Part shown: in pieces, positions 10,210 to 22,947 of the stretch
Layout: each line of letters begins with the position of its first letter
Position numbering within the stretch: position 1 is the first letter of the stretch
Origin: Norana najaformis
Taxonomy: Eukaryota; Annelida; Clitellata; Crassiclitellata; Hormogastridae
Direction of reading: 5' to 3'
DNA: 64,000 nucleotides
Assembly: GCA_964023275.1 (NCBI GenBank)
Contig: OZ029927.1
Span: 10,599,720-10,663,719 of the forward strand
Notes under the pieces: model-generated
The model's database searches: none
Seen by the model: the letters and a program-made list of their open reading frames with translations, nothing else
Told to the model about the DNA's origin: nothing
Program-made: the position numbers and the translations under genes

Positions 10210-13200
10210 TCAAAGTGATCCCAGAATTCCTTCCATCTTTGCACACAGCTCATCACGCTTAGCACGCACGCCACCATCCAGCTCAAGATACTGCTGCTTG
10301 CTGATGCGGCCGGCGACCAAACGATCGGCATGCTGAATGGCCAGAATCAGCTGCTCACGCACCTGAGAGTCAAGGCGCTGGAGCTCAGTCACCTGCAATC
10401 AACGGCACACCTGTAAGGCTCAGGTAAGACAAGGCAGGTAGATAACTCTAAAATAAAGTGCTTGACTGTCAGAGATCTCGTGAGGAAATGACTAATTTAA
10501 AAGGCACCCAAACACTCTTTCAGTTGATTATGACCATTACAATAACGGCAACATTGGGGTCATCAAATAACTGTTTAAATAAACTTTGTAAAATGACATC
10601 AAAAGAATTATTGAGGCCAAATGAAAATTAAAAATCAAGACCTTGGTCAGATTTGAAGGTGCCACACTGTATGACCAAACCGAGTTTATGGACCAAGAAA
10701 ACACTTTTCCAGTTGTTTCATTACAGCGTTTTTGAACCTTCCAGAGTGATGGCACTATTAGTTAGGCCATTATTTTTCTATTTCAGTTGGCTAAAAAAGG
10801 AGTAAACAATGCATAGCAGTTGAAGGTTGCACTACTGGAAGAAATGTTTCAAATCAAATCTGAACGTGATTTGGTTCAAACTGAAATAAGCTTACCTTTT
10901 CACTGGCATCTGATGACTCACTCTTCAGCTTAGCCTGGAGATTGCTGATGTCATTCGTCAGCTGCTTGTAGTCCGAGTCGATCTTCTTGCGGTTGGCTGT
11001 GAACGTAGCCATGTCTTTGCTCGACTTGAATTTGTTGATGGCATCCTCGTAGCTTTGATACAGAGCGCTACGGCGGTCGTGAGCTGCCTGTGTCTGTTCA
11101 ATCAAACTGGCCACACGCATTCGGCTCTCAGAAGCCTCATCCTGAAATCAACCATTGAAACTCATTACAATCCCAAAGAACTAACAGACAACACCAACAA
11201 AGTTAACAAAGAATTACGAATCCCATTTAGCTAGATCCTACTAATCAAACACAAGATTAACATTAAGTGTACAGTTTGCCAGAAATGAAACCACTGTCAC
11301 ATCTGGGTCACAATCTTGGTGACAATTTTCCCTTAACAGTCCCTCTGCTTCTGCTTGAGACAGGCCAGACAACACCCCGGAATTCTCAAGACATCTTACG
11401 TATTCAAGAGGCTATCATCAGAATGGATTATATCCAAACTGTGAGACTTCTGCAATAATTTCTATATAACTGTTGCCATAAAAGACTTGTGAGAAGCACT
11501 ACTTCAAAACATCTTGTTATAATAATAATTCCAGGTACAGTGACTACCGCAGCAACCAACACTAACCTTGGAGATGGAGAAATCCAACCTGACGTAAATG
11601 ATGACAAGGACAAACAGAAGATAGAAGGCGCCAACAACCAACAGTGGCTCCTGGAGCAGCATGTATTTTGGGAAGACATAGTGAAGCTACAGTAACATAC
11701 ATACACCACTGTAATCTCCAGTAGCACGAAACAAGAAATGGACAAAAATCAAACTAAGAAATCATATCCTGTATAATGAGTTCTAATTACAATTATTATT
11801 ACTGCATGTAATAACAGTAACCTTATTGAAAATGAAAAGGGCATAGAATGAGTAAACAGTAAAATTCCTTGAATTCTCCTGCACTCCACCTGAGGTTTGA
11901 AAACAGACACTGCAAAATCTGAAATCTGTGCTGGCATTAAAACATCCATTCTTTATTATAAACACCAAGGACAAACAAAAAGGAACCAACTGGGAATAAG
12001 GTTTACACTAAACCTCTTTGCAGAAGTTTCATGATCACACATTTGACTCTGTTGCACTTTCAAATTTGGTGCTTCTTCACAAGTCAGTTAGTTAATTAGT
12101 TATAAGGAAAAAAGGACTTAACATAATGCCTATTAAGTAACTCACAAATGCTGCATTAATTAATTTAGTTATTAATACAATTCACGAATAAAAAAGACAA
12201 ATCTCATAAACCTCTAGCAAATTTGAAGCTCTACTGTAAATTCACCAACAGCTGAAATGTTGCACTCGAATGCCATTGACCTCTATGCCCTTTAGCTATG
12301 TACCTCAAAATCCTGAATGTGTTGCTCCACCAGATTGTCCTTATACAGAGTCACAACAGGTCGGCCAAGAGTATCCAAGTAAGTAAAATGCAATTTATCT
12401 GCATCACGTCGTACATCATACGGTGTCTTCAGCCTAATGTCCCTGCAGAAGCAACAATCAGCAAATGTCAGCAAAAAGCCAATTTTATTACCTCAGTTTG
12501 ACCTTAGCAGTCTAATCTTATCAAATCTAACAACTTCTGCAGCTGTACTACTGCCCCATGCATCCCTAATGATGCACAGGATATCAGGTTCTGCTAAGCA
12601 AAACCGAATGACAAGCTGTAGGTCTGGATTGATCTGGCTTCAATAAACAGCAGGGCTGGATTGATCTGGGTTCAACAAAGAGCAGGTCTGGATTGATCTG
12701 GCTTTAACAAACAGTAGGTGTGGATTGATTTGGCTTCAATAAACAGTAGGTCTGGATTGATTTGGGTTCAACAAACAGTAGGTCGGGATTGATTTGGGTT
12801 CAACAAAATAGGTCTGGATTGATTTGGGTTCAACAAACAGTAGGTCTGGATTGATTTGGGTTCAACAAACAGCAGGTCTGGATTGATTTGGGTTCAACAA
12901 ACAGTAGGTCTGGATTGATTCGGCTTCAATAAACAGTAGGTCTGGATTGATTTGGGTTCAATAAACAAAAGCAATTAATTTCGGCTGTCTGACAGCATTC
13001 TGTACACTGCATTAGTCTGTGCATAAAAGCTTTTGAAAAATGGATATCCAGCCTTCAACCGTCTGGTTAGTAACTGCACACCATTACTTAGAAACAGTTC
13101 ATAAGGCAATGTGTTTATGTTATGCAACTAAAGCTGATTTAAGAATCTGACTGATTTGTGTTTATGACTTTGTGGTTTATATGGATGCCGGACATTGAAA

Positions 13201-16200
13201 ATATCTTTCAGTGAGTGTCCAAAGTCTGCCTTAAACAAAAAATCCAAACCCCTTACAAAAATAATAACTTGCAAACAAAATCTGTGCATTTAAGCAGTTA
13301 CAGCTAAAGGCCACTAATATATCGACAGTAATACTACCGCATAACTCACTTTGACCCTTCTGGCAAGATGACGACTACAGTGAGATGGTCAATGACCTGA
13401 TCATCAAAGACGTGATCAACAAATTTCATCGACAGGGCATAGTTGTCACCTAACAACATAACCCACAAAAAGAATCACATTTATCCCTATACTCAACTTT
13501 CATGCCTTGTCTCACATTATATACAGAGGACCTGCTCAATGTTGGTATGTAGAAACTCTCTCAGGAAAGCTATAACGTACACACCCTTAAGCTAACTGTC
13601 ACAGACACGCTTGTTCTATGTCATATGCCTTCTAGCTACTCCACCCTTACTTCCATTGCTACATGTAGTCCAAGTACTGGCCTTCATAGTGAAAATCTGG
13701 AAGTTCTTTAAACACATCTCACTACATTTTCATAAACTTTTTATATAGTGCTACTTCAAAAATCCACAAGCTAACTGTTACAAACACCCAATTACACATC
13801 ATGTGCCTTCCAACTATCCCCCTCGTTTTCATTATATCATTGCTAAATGTTGTCCAAGTTCAGGGCTTCATTCTTAAATTCAGAAGTTCTATGGCCCACA
13901 ATCTGTAACAAAAGCTCTAACCACTTGTTAAATGCCTTTGAACTGCATCCTCACCTGCACTTACATGGTAAGTGCTCATTAAAAGCTGCTGTGTCATTTA
14001 GGTCAGTTGGTTAGATACAGCTGGAAGTTTCATTAAGAGAATCTGGAAGTAGTGTGATTTTGGAACTATGGTAGTCAGAGGCTAGACTGGCTGGAATAAA
14101 TGTCACTGAATACCTTTGTTAAATAGGTATTGGTAGCTGGGTACATTGTAGCCAATGTAGTAGTTGGTTTTCCATCCGCCAAACAGTGGAAAGCGTGGCC
14201 GAAGTTCCAGTTCAACTCCATCCTCTGTTTCGTGCAAGTGACTCGTTGAGATGTTACCAATTTCGTCCCTGTAGTAGACATCACGGGCTGAAGCTGGCAG
14301 CACGGTCTGCATAGAACATTGCAATAGAAACAACTCATGATTATTAAGCCCCCTCTTACAACAGCATAGAGGTATACCCATCACTAAGTTAATTCATGGT
14401 CAGTACTGAGGGGAAGAGAAAAATGGTTAGCTTAGGAGAGAAAGCTACAGTAAGAAAGCTGCTAACACAAGGTAAGCCACAACAACTTTTTAAAACAGTG
14501 ATTTTTACTTGACTAATTAATAAACAAACAAAGCCAATTTGTCATTGGACTGTAACTGTCACAACTGTACTTTATTCAAGAGATTGTTCAACATTTCTGG
14601 AGGTATGTCAACTGACATTTCTGGAGGTATGTCAACTGAACAACACCATAAGGGGCATGGTAGCTTGATTGGATAGAGCGCTCAGCTAGTAACACAGAGC
14701 GTATGGGTTCGAGCCTCCCCTTAGGCGGTTACAGTGTAGGGACCTTGAGCATTAAAACATCCCTTCTTTACTATAAACACCAAGGACAATGGGAAAAACA
14801 ACAAGGAACCAATGCACAATTGCTTCATGCCTCAGATTCAGATTTACTGACCTTGCACAAGTAATAAATGCAATATTAATAGTAAGTAAGTAATATGCCT
14901 TGTCAGATCAGTAGACCCAAAACTGCAATAGATTTTTCAAACATACCTTGAATGACTTAATTGATGAGACTCCATCCTGGTTTCGCTGATAGTCATATCG
15001 TGAGAAAGGTCCCTTGAGAACAGCACCACTGTGAACCATGTCATAACTCTCTTCCAGTGCTATGTTGCCCCAGTGAGAAACCTCAATCAAGCGCGTCATC
15101 CGTGTCACCGTCAAAAACGGAGTATTGTTCTCGTAATGGACGACCATCTCAGCCTGAGAATAAAAACATCTGATGTAACACAATCGATCCGGTTTGATGT
15201 AACAGTTACTGCAGATCTTAACATAACCCACTCTAGCACATGCTGATATTTTTTGATAGTTTTTAAAAGTTGTGTGCTCTTACTTGAAGCACTTACTTGT
15301 GATGTTCCACTCAACTGATAAAAGTAAAAAGATGAAATTCCCAGTTAATGGACATCCTACTTGCATAGTTCAAAAGGTCAGATCAGATGAGATGACTTCT
15401 GATACATAATCTTTGCATCTAATTTTGGTCTCCACTGAAGTTTCAAGATAAGCATAAAGCAGGATCTTTACTGCATTTCACAAATCTGGAAAAATTATAC
15501 TCATTCATAAATTTCCAATCTTAAACTCACAGCTTTTTGACCACTTACAGGAAAATACAAGAAAACCAAAGCTGAAATGCTGTACCATCGTTTGGCCTAC
15601 CCCTTTAAATGCCTCGACATCTTCATAGGGTCCATATGTAATGACTTTGTCCGATTGGGTCGATGGTTTCTCTCGTGTAAAGAAGTCAATGGTGCTTGAT
15701 GCACAGGTTACAACTGTTGTCTGCGATCGACTTTTGTAGGGTGAATAGAAGTAGATGTTGCCAGCAAACTTGACAAACTGTTTTTCCGACTGGGTAATGT
15801 GGGACGGATAGGGTTTCAGAGTGTGGATGTACACCATCTCCACCTCCATTGTCACCTCTTTGCCAGATTCCAGACTGCTTGGAAGATCAATTCTGTACAG
15901 CTGCTTATCCCTATAAACAAACCAGCAAATGCACACAGTTCAGTCCTGCTTGAGTGGAAAAATTTTAACCCTAATGATAATTTAAGTAACCATATAAAGT
16001 GCTGAATATGGAATGGCCATGAATACTAAGGGACTGATGTTATTCTGAATTAAATCTAATCTAATCTAATGACTATTTGAACACTAAAAGAATGCATATA
16101 ATGCTTAACAATAACCTGAATACAAATCTCATCACTGCCAAATGCTCAGAAATGATACAGAAGTGTTTTAAAGAAATACATGTGCTGAATAGGATGGTGT

Positions 16201-17777
16201 ATTGTTGGCATTTAACGGAAGGACTAAATTTGTGGCTGTTTAGTCCTGCTATTAAATGCCAATTTATTATTCCTTTTCAAACTGTAAACTGTGTGTGCAA
16301 CTGCTCACTGTGCTCCAAGACAACAACTAAACACAGAAAACTAACTGGTGTCCAGCAACGGTTGCCTTGGTTACTTTCAGCTTCTTCTCTTCATCAGATG
16401 ATGACTTAATCTGCAACAGAAGTGTAATTTATAGACGTTGATAATTTAACAGCAAAGGTCTGTCCAAAAGCTCACGAAATCACATGCCAGTCACAAGAAT
16501 ATTTCTGAAGTCCATGAATAAAAGAAACCAGTATCTTTTTAAAGCCTAGCCATGTTAATGGCATCATAACTGGGCCTTCCTTATATGTTATACAGCTCAA
16601 TAATGGTCTACTTCCAATGACACTAGGATTCAAATTCTAAACCCTGTTGGCAAGAGTTAAACCACTACATAAGGGTAAACATGCAAAAAAGTGAAGAATT
16701 CAATGTTTGCATATGGTTGGGGTACCAATTTACCATCATGAAGAAATACAGCCATAAGTATCTACGTGACGGGTACCATTTGTAAATAATATGTAAGAAC
16801 AGGAGCGATCATAAAGCATAATGGCATGACAAAATTGCTTACTTACTCACTTGAAAAATAACCAGATTGCAAATCCATGCTAAAGCATCTTAAATTAACC
16901 ATTAATGGCTTCTCGTAAATGATTAGGTTTGATTCTCCTCGCTAATGTTATAAGTCATTATACTGATGACCATGCTATTAGCTGACTTTCTCAATAAAAA
17001 CAGAAACAAGTGCGAGAAACATGCTATGCAAAAAATTACTGTATTAAAATGTTACCAGTGTTCAAAAATCCACCAAAAATCCAGTTAATTTCATTGTCAT
17101 ATTCAAGAATGCATATATGTGGCACCACTTCAGATAAACTCAGTATTTTGAGTCAGTCTTATCCTGACAGTTTTAAACCAGCAGCGAAAAAACCGGACAA
17201 GTTCATGATAGCTCTCCAAGATAACTCTGGCATCATACTAGTCCATTAAGAAAGCATGTGAGCAAACTGCACCCAACCGGCAAAAGGCAACACCATAAGC
17301 ATAATCCCAAGATTAGACCAGGCATTAAAGCCTCATCAGTGAAAATTCATTTGCTCACAGTCACAGGCCTTTGCCTTAATTAATTCAACAATGTAACAAC
17401 TGCAAAAAACCCAAAAGTTGTTGACATCACATCGCTACATACTGGATACACGCGGCAGGGCTGATGTGGCAGTACCAGACTAAAAGTGCTACAAAGCACG
17501 ACAGTCAATCGCAAGACTCTGCAGTACTTACTGATGCTCCGATAAACGACAGACTCGAGGCAATCGCAGGATCAGACGCCACAAGGAAATACCGAACGCC
17601 CGACTGACCGGTATTTTCCAGGGTTATATGGCTGACAATTTTCGGCAGCTGGGTCGTCAGATCAACATTCCTCAGAACCTTGACTAAGACGAGATCAGGA
17701 TTTATAACATCCTGGCCTGCGGCTGCAAATGCCAGACAAACCGCTAAACCAATGCAGACCTGAAACAAGAAGCCCAT
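10210..17777 (-). CDS. RPN1: Ribophorin I, oligosaccharyltransferase subunit 1
   Basis: This is a non-catalytic subunit of the ER oligosaccharyltransferase, which transfers the lipid-linked glycan to Asn of nascent proteins at the translocon. Ten exons join with every phase matching: 17777-17532, 16410-16346, 15910-15601, 15153-14947, 14306-14114, 13449-13350, 12442-12304, 11686-11567, 11141-10896 and 10392-10210. They give 602 aa; human RPN1 has about 607. Visible features are a signal peptide (residues 1-20, ending VCLAFAAAG), the luminal family blocks [27 protein letters not shown]-type ([11 protein letters not shown] here) and [19 protein letters not shown], then HIQDFELHYVF, one membrane span at about 434-452, and a cytosolic helical C-terminus. 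No frameshift or missing block was seen. Intron 6 carries a 32-bp minisatellite. The 5' end faces the intergenic region at 17778. Confidence 0.97.
12611..12968. repeat. 32-bp minisatellite, about 11 copies, in RPN1 intron 6
   Basis: The unit contains CAGTAGGTCTGGATTGATTT followed by GGGTTCAACAAA. Copies differ at a few positions (GATCTGGC against GATTTGGG) and one is about 4 bp short. It lies between the exons at 13449-13350 and 12442-12304. Confidence 0.9.
14652..14757 (+). mobile_element. tRNA-derived SINE head (family S1)
   Basis: The sequence starts GGGGCATGGTAGCTTGATTG, with an A-box-like TAGCTTGATTGGATAGAGCG, a B-box GGGTTCGAGCC near 14706, and then TAGGGACCTTGAGC. It matches minus-strand copies at 29020-29190, 36130-36292 and 50270-50455. 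It is a tRNA-like SINE, not a tRNA gene, because the 3' part does not fold as an acceptor stem. It lies in an RPN1 intron. Confidence 0.65.
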
Positions 17778-18127
17778 GATTTTAACTTTTAAATGATGTC
17801 GGGAGATTTAGACCGAACACCACAACCTAAAACTACGAAATCACTCCCAACGACACCGGAAATCGACGTGGCACATCCCAAGATGCGCAGCGGTGATTTT
17901 TCTCCCAGGTGACTTAACAACACGTGTCTTTTCCCAGATCATTTGTGCGACGAGTTAGGCTGCAAATGGGTAAACTGCGCTTCGTATTGTGAGACAGGTA
18001 GTGGATTCGTTGTGCTTCGTTGCTTCGTTCGGCAAGAGCGTTTATAAAATTTCTTTGGGAAAGACTACGCATAGCATTAGACATGTTTCAAAGCCCAAAA
18101 CTGGTTGTACGCCATTCCAAAGACACA

Positions 18128-18325
18128 ACCATAATCATCGTAATCGTAATCTTAATCTCGAGATTTCTACAGCGCTCAACAAAAGCTAAGTCGCGGGAAC
18201 CAGCTTATTCACAGGCGCTCAGTCAAAACAAAATCGATAGGCAAAAGGGTTCGGTTCCAGGTCAAGATCCAAGAGTCGGGCAGAGAAACAGCGTGGCGGC
18301 TACGGTTGGTGATGTTTGGGATTGA
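18128..18325 (-). mobile_element. Dispersed repeat family C copy (well preserved)
   Basis: It carries all the family landmarks in order: the TCGTAATCGTAATCTTAATC tail, GAGATTTCTACAGCGCTCAA, GGAACCAGCTTATTCACAGG, CAGTCAAAACAAAATCGATA, and GGTTCGGTTCCAGGTCAAGA. The tail at the left end marks the 3' end, so the element is in minus orientation. Confidence 0.7.
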
Positions 18326-18443
18326 AGCGGAAAGAGGGATAAGAGGAAGAAGGGGTTAGAGTTTTTGGCGCTCTTTTGTTCCGGCTAACTGTAATTTAAC
18401 TAAGAAGGGTTTCAATAATGTCGCAAAATTCAATTCAATGTGG

Positions 18444-18495
<52 letters not shown>

Positions 18496-18496
18496 T
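18444..18496. repeat. (CAT)n microsatellite
   Basis: About 17 uninterrupted CAT/ATC triplets. Read on minus it gives a run of Asp codons in a short spurious frame. Confidence 0.95.
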
Positions 18497-18819
18497 TCCA
18501 ATTGCTAATCGTTGATGATGATGGATGCAAAGGATTGACCTCTCGTTTGTATCGATTGCTTTCTTAATCCCCAAAGTGTCTTTATCGGTTGTATGTACGG
18601 TTCTACTTCTAGTGCTTGATCAGTATATCATTATCGATTTCGTTGTTTGCGTTTAAGGCATTTCTCAGAATACACCTGTATAAACCCAGTAATTAATGGT
18701 TTATCACTGCAGTCGTAAGTATCTTCAGGTGCCAGCTGTGTGAGAGTACTGGCGCAAATGATTCGGAATTGCCAGTTATGAGTAATCGCAATAGTAGTCG
18801 GGAAACTCGAAATTTCTAA

Positions 18820-18975
18820 GTGCTACTTAAAAGCTAATCGCATGGCACCAGTTTATTCACAAGCACTGCGTCAAGTCAGTGGGGTTGTCCAAAGATGACA
18901 TGTTAAGAACCAAGTCCGGTTGCCAGAGGACCAGAGAGAGAAGGGGGAGAGGAGCTGTTAGGGTCGATTGTGTTT
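18820..18975 (-). mobile_element. Dispersed repeat family C2 copy
   Basis: This is related to family C but has its own middle: CACCAGTTTATTCACAAGCA, AAGAACCAAGTCCGGTTGCC and GAGGAGCTGTTAGGG. A second copy lies at 41126-41310 and includes the ATAATCATAATCATAAACTC tail, which again marks the 3' end on minus. Confidence 0.6.
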
Positions 18976-19867
18976 AAGGCATCATTATCGGAGTCGCCCA
19001 TTAAGGATGACCGCAAAGCGGGGGGGGGGAGGTTTTGCCCAATGCGTAACCCCTAATCTAATTTGGTACATTGTTATTTCCGTACAGCCTGTGTCTTAAA
19101 CAACACCTTCAGTCGGACATCAGACAGTCCCCTACCTTGATTTAATTAGGGTCACTGCTGTAAACCACAGTATCAAAGTACCCCACCCCAATCACAGTTG
19201 ACCTTGCAAGATCAACAGAGTAGTAGCCTATCTAGGCCGTATGACTGCATTTGAGTGCAGACGTCCAAAAAGGGGCTGGGGAGGGTAATATCATATGCAG
19301 ACAAGGGGAGGGAGGGGTCCAAAGTGGGTAATTTTTGCAGCATCCTTTATGAACTACGGTACCCCTTATTGGTTGTTCAACAGGTCCTCGTATGTTCAGC
19401 CAGAGTCTTTGTTTAACTGTCGGTCCAACATAGTTGTAGTCTTCCTTTAATTCTCTTCCTTTGTGTTGCAGCACAGTCTTGAATGTGACATTATAGGGCT
19501 ATTGCTCTGTTCCAATAACATCCCAAAATTCAGTATGGTCATCATCATATCATTGTCGTCCTCATCATCGTTTCCAATTGTCAGTTAGGTTAAATTATAC
19601 TGTGTTAAATTATACTAATATTTTAAATCGGTGATTATCTTGCATGGATGTAAATAGGTCAAATTCATCTGACTTAGTGTGAGTGAACTGGCATGATATA
19701 TGATGATGACAACCATGATAATTTTCGTGGTGATTGTTATGGTTCATGAGTGGAGCTCATCAGAACGACAGGAAATAACTGTGCTGTTACCAAAATGACG
19801 ATGATATGATGATGATGAAAATTAAGTGAACTTACACATTTGCTGATGATTAGCTGTCATGCAGGAC

Positions 19868-20233
19868 AACTTATTGTCAAATTGTTTACTGAACTTGTTT
19901 GTCAAATTATCAAACTGATTATCAACTGATTTTGCAAACATCAAAGCAGAGACTCCAAAGACAAGTTTATTTATCTAAGAACATTCGAATTCTTATCATA
20001 AGTAAGTCTGCTTGTAACTGGAAACTTATGCAGAAGCTTCAGCTTATTGTCAAATTGATAGCTGAACTCGTTAATTGAACTATTTATCAAACTGATTATT
20101 AAATGATCTTACAAACATCAAAGCACAAATTCCAAAGAAGCATTTATTTCTCTATGAACGTTCAAATTCTTATTGTAAGTAGCTGAGAGGGTCATGTAAT
20201 CTGCTCTTACTGGAAGCTTATGCAGAAGTTTCA
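19868..20233. repeat. Diverged tandem duplication, about 180 bp x 2
   Basis: The two halves (about 19868-20042 and 20043-20233) share, in the same order, CTTATTGTCAAATTG, CAAACTGATTAT, CAAACATCAAAGCA, TCCAAAGA, TTCAAATTCTTAT-type blocks and CTTATGCAGAAG. Divergence and small gaps point to an old event. No coding sense was seen. Confidence 0.7.
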
Positions 20234-20664
20234 AATTAAAAGTACAGTATGTAAATTTTAGACCTAGTGCCTCAATTGGCCATGAAATCTTGAAACAGAG
20301 TTTAAACAGTAAAAAAGTGTTTAAGAAAACTAAGAATATTTACACTCAAAAGCCTTAGCTGCAATTACAGCATTTATAAAGCCAGCCACACAAAATTAAA
20401 AAGCACGTGAAAACGAACTGATTTTAGTAAAAATTACAAACATTTGTTGTTTGCTACACATTTCCTCACAGTAAACACCTTACAATGAACCTCTTTATAA
20501 CAAATCTACTGGTAATCTGATAAATTTGTTTACACCAGTTTTTTATTTGCTTACATCAAACCTTTTTAATTAAGCAAGTTTTCCAGTACACCAAGTTTGT
20601 TTATACAATGTTTTTGCAACTCTTGTTTATACAATCTTTTCAAAACTTCTGACTTCTCTTTATA

Positions 20665-20805
20665 CCACATTTATTTATACATTATCTGTGTATACAGTAA
20701 CTTTTAATACAAATACAATTTTTTATACCAACATATTTATTTATACATTATCTGTGTATACAGTAACTGTTAATACAAATACAATTTTTTATACCAAGAT
20801 GTTTT
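20665..20805. repeat. Tandem duplication, about 70 bp x 2
   Basis: The segment TTTATTTATACATTATCTGT, GTATACAGTAAC and AATACAAATACAATTTTTTA occurs twice in succession with one or two changes, in a wider AT-rich stretch full of TTTATAC motifs. Confidence 0.75.
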
Positions 20806-21235
20806 AAAACACTTGTTTATATCACACCTGTTCATATATCCTATCCATAAACACAGGTGTCCATTTAAAATTAATCTTATGTTATCATATGAGCAGATCT
20901 GTTCATAACAAATTTGTTTCTTAATTGCTGCGTCTGATTATTCCCTACCTAAATACACAAACGAAGGCACTAAAATCTGTTTGGCACTATGTTTAACAAA
21001 CAAAAGATAAGCTACGAACCGTAACACTGCCAATCACTAGACGCTCATGGAAAATTAAAACCTCGGACGCATTATAAGAAGTCAAAGATATCTTTCATCA
21101 CCCATGATATCTGCCTAAGAAAGTTATAGCTTTGATATAAGCTGACAGTATACTTCAACAAAGAGAGACGAAAAGCAGGTTTTTCCTTGAATATAGATGC
21201 ATAGTCAGTCATGGTACAAGCATTTGTCATGTTGC

Positions 21236-21562
21236 CATTCTATCATAATCATAATCACGAATTTGTACAACGCCCCAACTCAATCATAATCATAATCACG
21301 AATTTGTATAACGCCTCAACTCAATCATAATCATAATCACAAATTTGTATAACGCCCCAACTCAATCATAATCACGAATTTGTATAACGCCTCAACTCAA
21401 TCATAATCATAATCACAAATTTGTATAACGCCCCAACTCAATCATAATCATAATCACGAATTTGTATAACGCCTCAACTCAATCATAATCATAATCACGA
21501 ATTTGTATAACGCCCCAACTCAATCATAATCATAATCACGAATCTGTATAGCCCCATCATGA
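21236..21562. repeat. 41-bp satellite, about 8 copies
   Basis: The unit is AATCATAATCATAATCACGA followed by ATTTGTATAACGCCYCAACTC. One copy lacks a 6-bp AATCAT. The unit is nearly the same as the tail plus first bases of the dispersed repeats in this window (AATCGTAATC..., GAGATTTCTACAGCGCC), which suggests it arose by amplifying a retroelement 3' end. Confidence 0.9.
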
Positions 21563-22947
21563 CAAACTCCTCAGATGTGCTCCTGACCTGACGACACCAA
21601 ACCGAACGGTTTCCACACGCTCATGAAAAAGGACGCATAGAAATACGAAGGAGTTCGTGTTGTAGGTTACTAAGCAACACTATGCAATACTGTTCAACAA
21701 AGATACAACACTTGTGATACTAGTTTTTTCTTTGAGATATGGGAATAGTGTACAGAATACCCACTTAAGCTTAGGTGAATAGTCACTAATGACACAAGTT
21801 TTTGACGCACAACACTATGCTCGTTACACATGAAATGCTACTGTTTACAGGACATTACACTTGAAACATGTATTGTCATACTTACAACATTATTCATCTA
21901 TTTCTTAACGTTTATTCAGCTTAAATTTCCAATATGGCATCAGTGAACATGGGTGCAGGATGTGCTCAGGATCCTTCTCACCAGACTGGTTGCCATTATT
22001 AATAATATTATTAATACTATTACTGACAGAAATCCAGTTTAGTATCTTACAATTCACACATTGATACATTTAGATTAGCCAGCCAATCTCTGCTACTTGC
22101 CCACCCCCTCACGAACAAATACTGCACATGATCAACAGATGTTTTACACTTGTGCTGCCTTGTACCAGTACAGTGTTGGCCTCCTGGGAAGTCTCAGTAG
22201 TCGATCCAAAGTTTCGGAATTCACTGCCCACTTCTGTGCATTCTCAGTTCTCTGATGTCATTCAGGTGTGAACTAAGCCTCCTCATCTGTTTCAACTTGC
22301 TAACCAACCATAGCCTGAATTGTTTTCCCAGACAGTAGTAAACTTGGTTTGAAGTGGTTTCCCTGACAGTAAAAAAACTGCCAATTTCACCCGACACAAG
22401 GTCAGGATTTGAACCCTGAGAGCAGCAGTGAAAGGCAGCAGCATTATGAAACTACTACCATGCTTATCAAATGTGGAGTAAAGAATTTAAAATTTAGTGT
22501 ATTGCAGTATCATGTCCAACAAAATGGACAGAACCATTACTCTTAACAGTGGGTGAAAAATCACTTGAAGTGGCTTCCTCATTCTCATTATTTTTACATA
22601 ATTATTATTTGAATTATTATTAAAGCTATTACTACAACTACTTATACAATATCATAATATTATTATTTTTACCCACGGCAAACATGATCTCTTAAAAGCA
22701 AAAAAATGATTGCAGCAGCAAAGTGCATCTAAAAGTAACAAGTCATTGTAAGAGTGTGTACAAGGTATCACTAGACGAATTATCCACCAACTGCCGAATC
22801 TTAGTAAGTAAATATATGCAGGTACATGAAGTGCATAGACCAGGTATGAGCATTTGAACAGGTATCATCCCACAAAAGTTGGTTGTAGCAAATGGACATG
22901 ACAAGTTTGTGCTCGGCTCCACCTCTAAGGACAAGGGTGAGAGCAGA

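Larger units (their letters stand above)
17778..22947. other. Intergenic region between RPN1 and the L1 gene
   Basis: Next to RPN1 this must hold the RPN1 promoter and 5' UTR; next to 22948 it holds the L1 gene 3' UTR. Between them are family C repeats, a (CAT)n run, a G-run near 19020, two diverged duplications (19868-20233 and 20665-20805) and the 41-bp satellite. Around 22380-22460 there is a weak tRNA-like SINE head read on minus (B-box GGGTTCAAATCC). No coding exon was found. Confidence 0.6.

Noticed and set aside
14652-14730. tRNA gene
   Set aside because: A- and B-boxes are present, but no acceptor stem closes and the sequence continues as a SINE shared with three other loci.
18356-18574. 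Minus-strand frame with a long run of Asp
   Set aside because: The run is the (CAT)n microsatellite read in reverse; no splice or family support.
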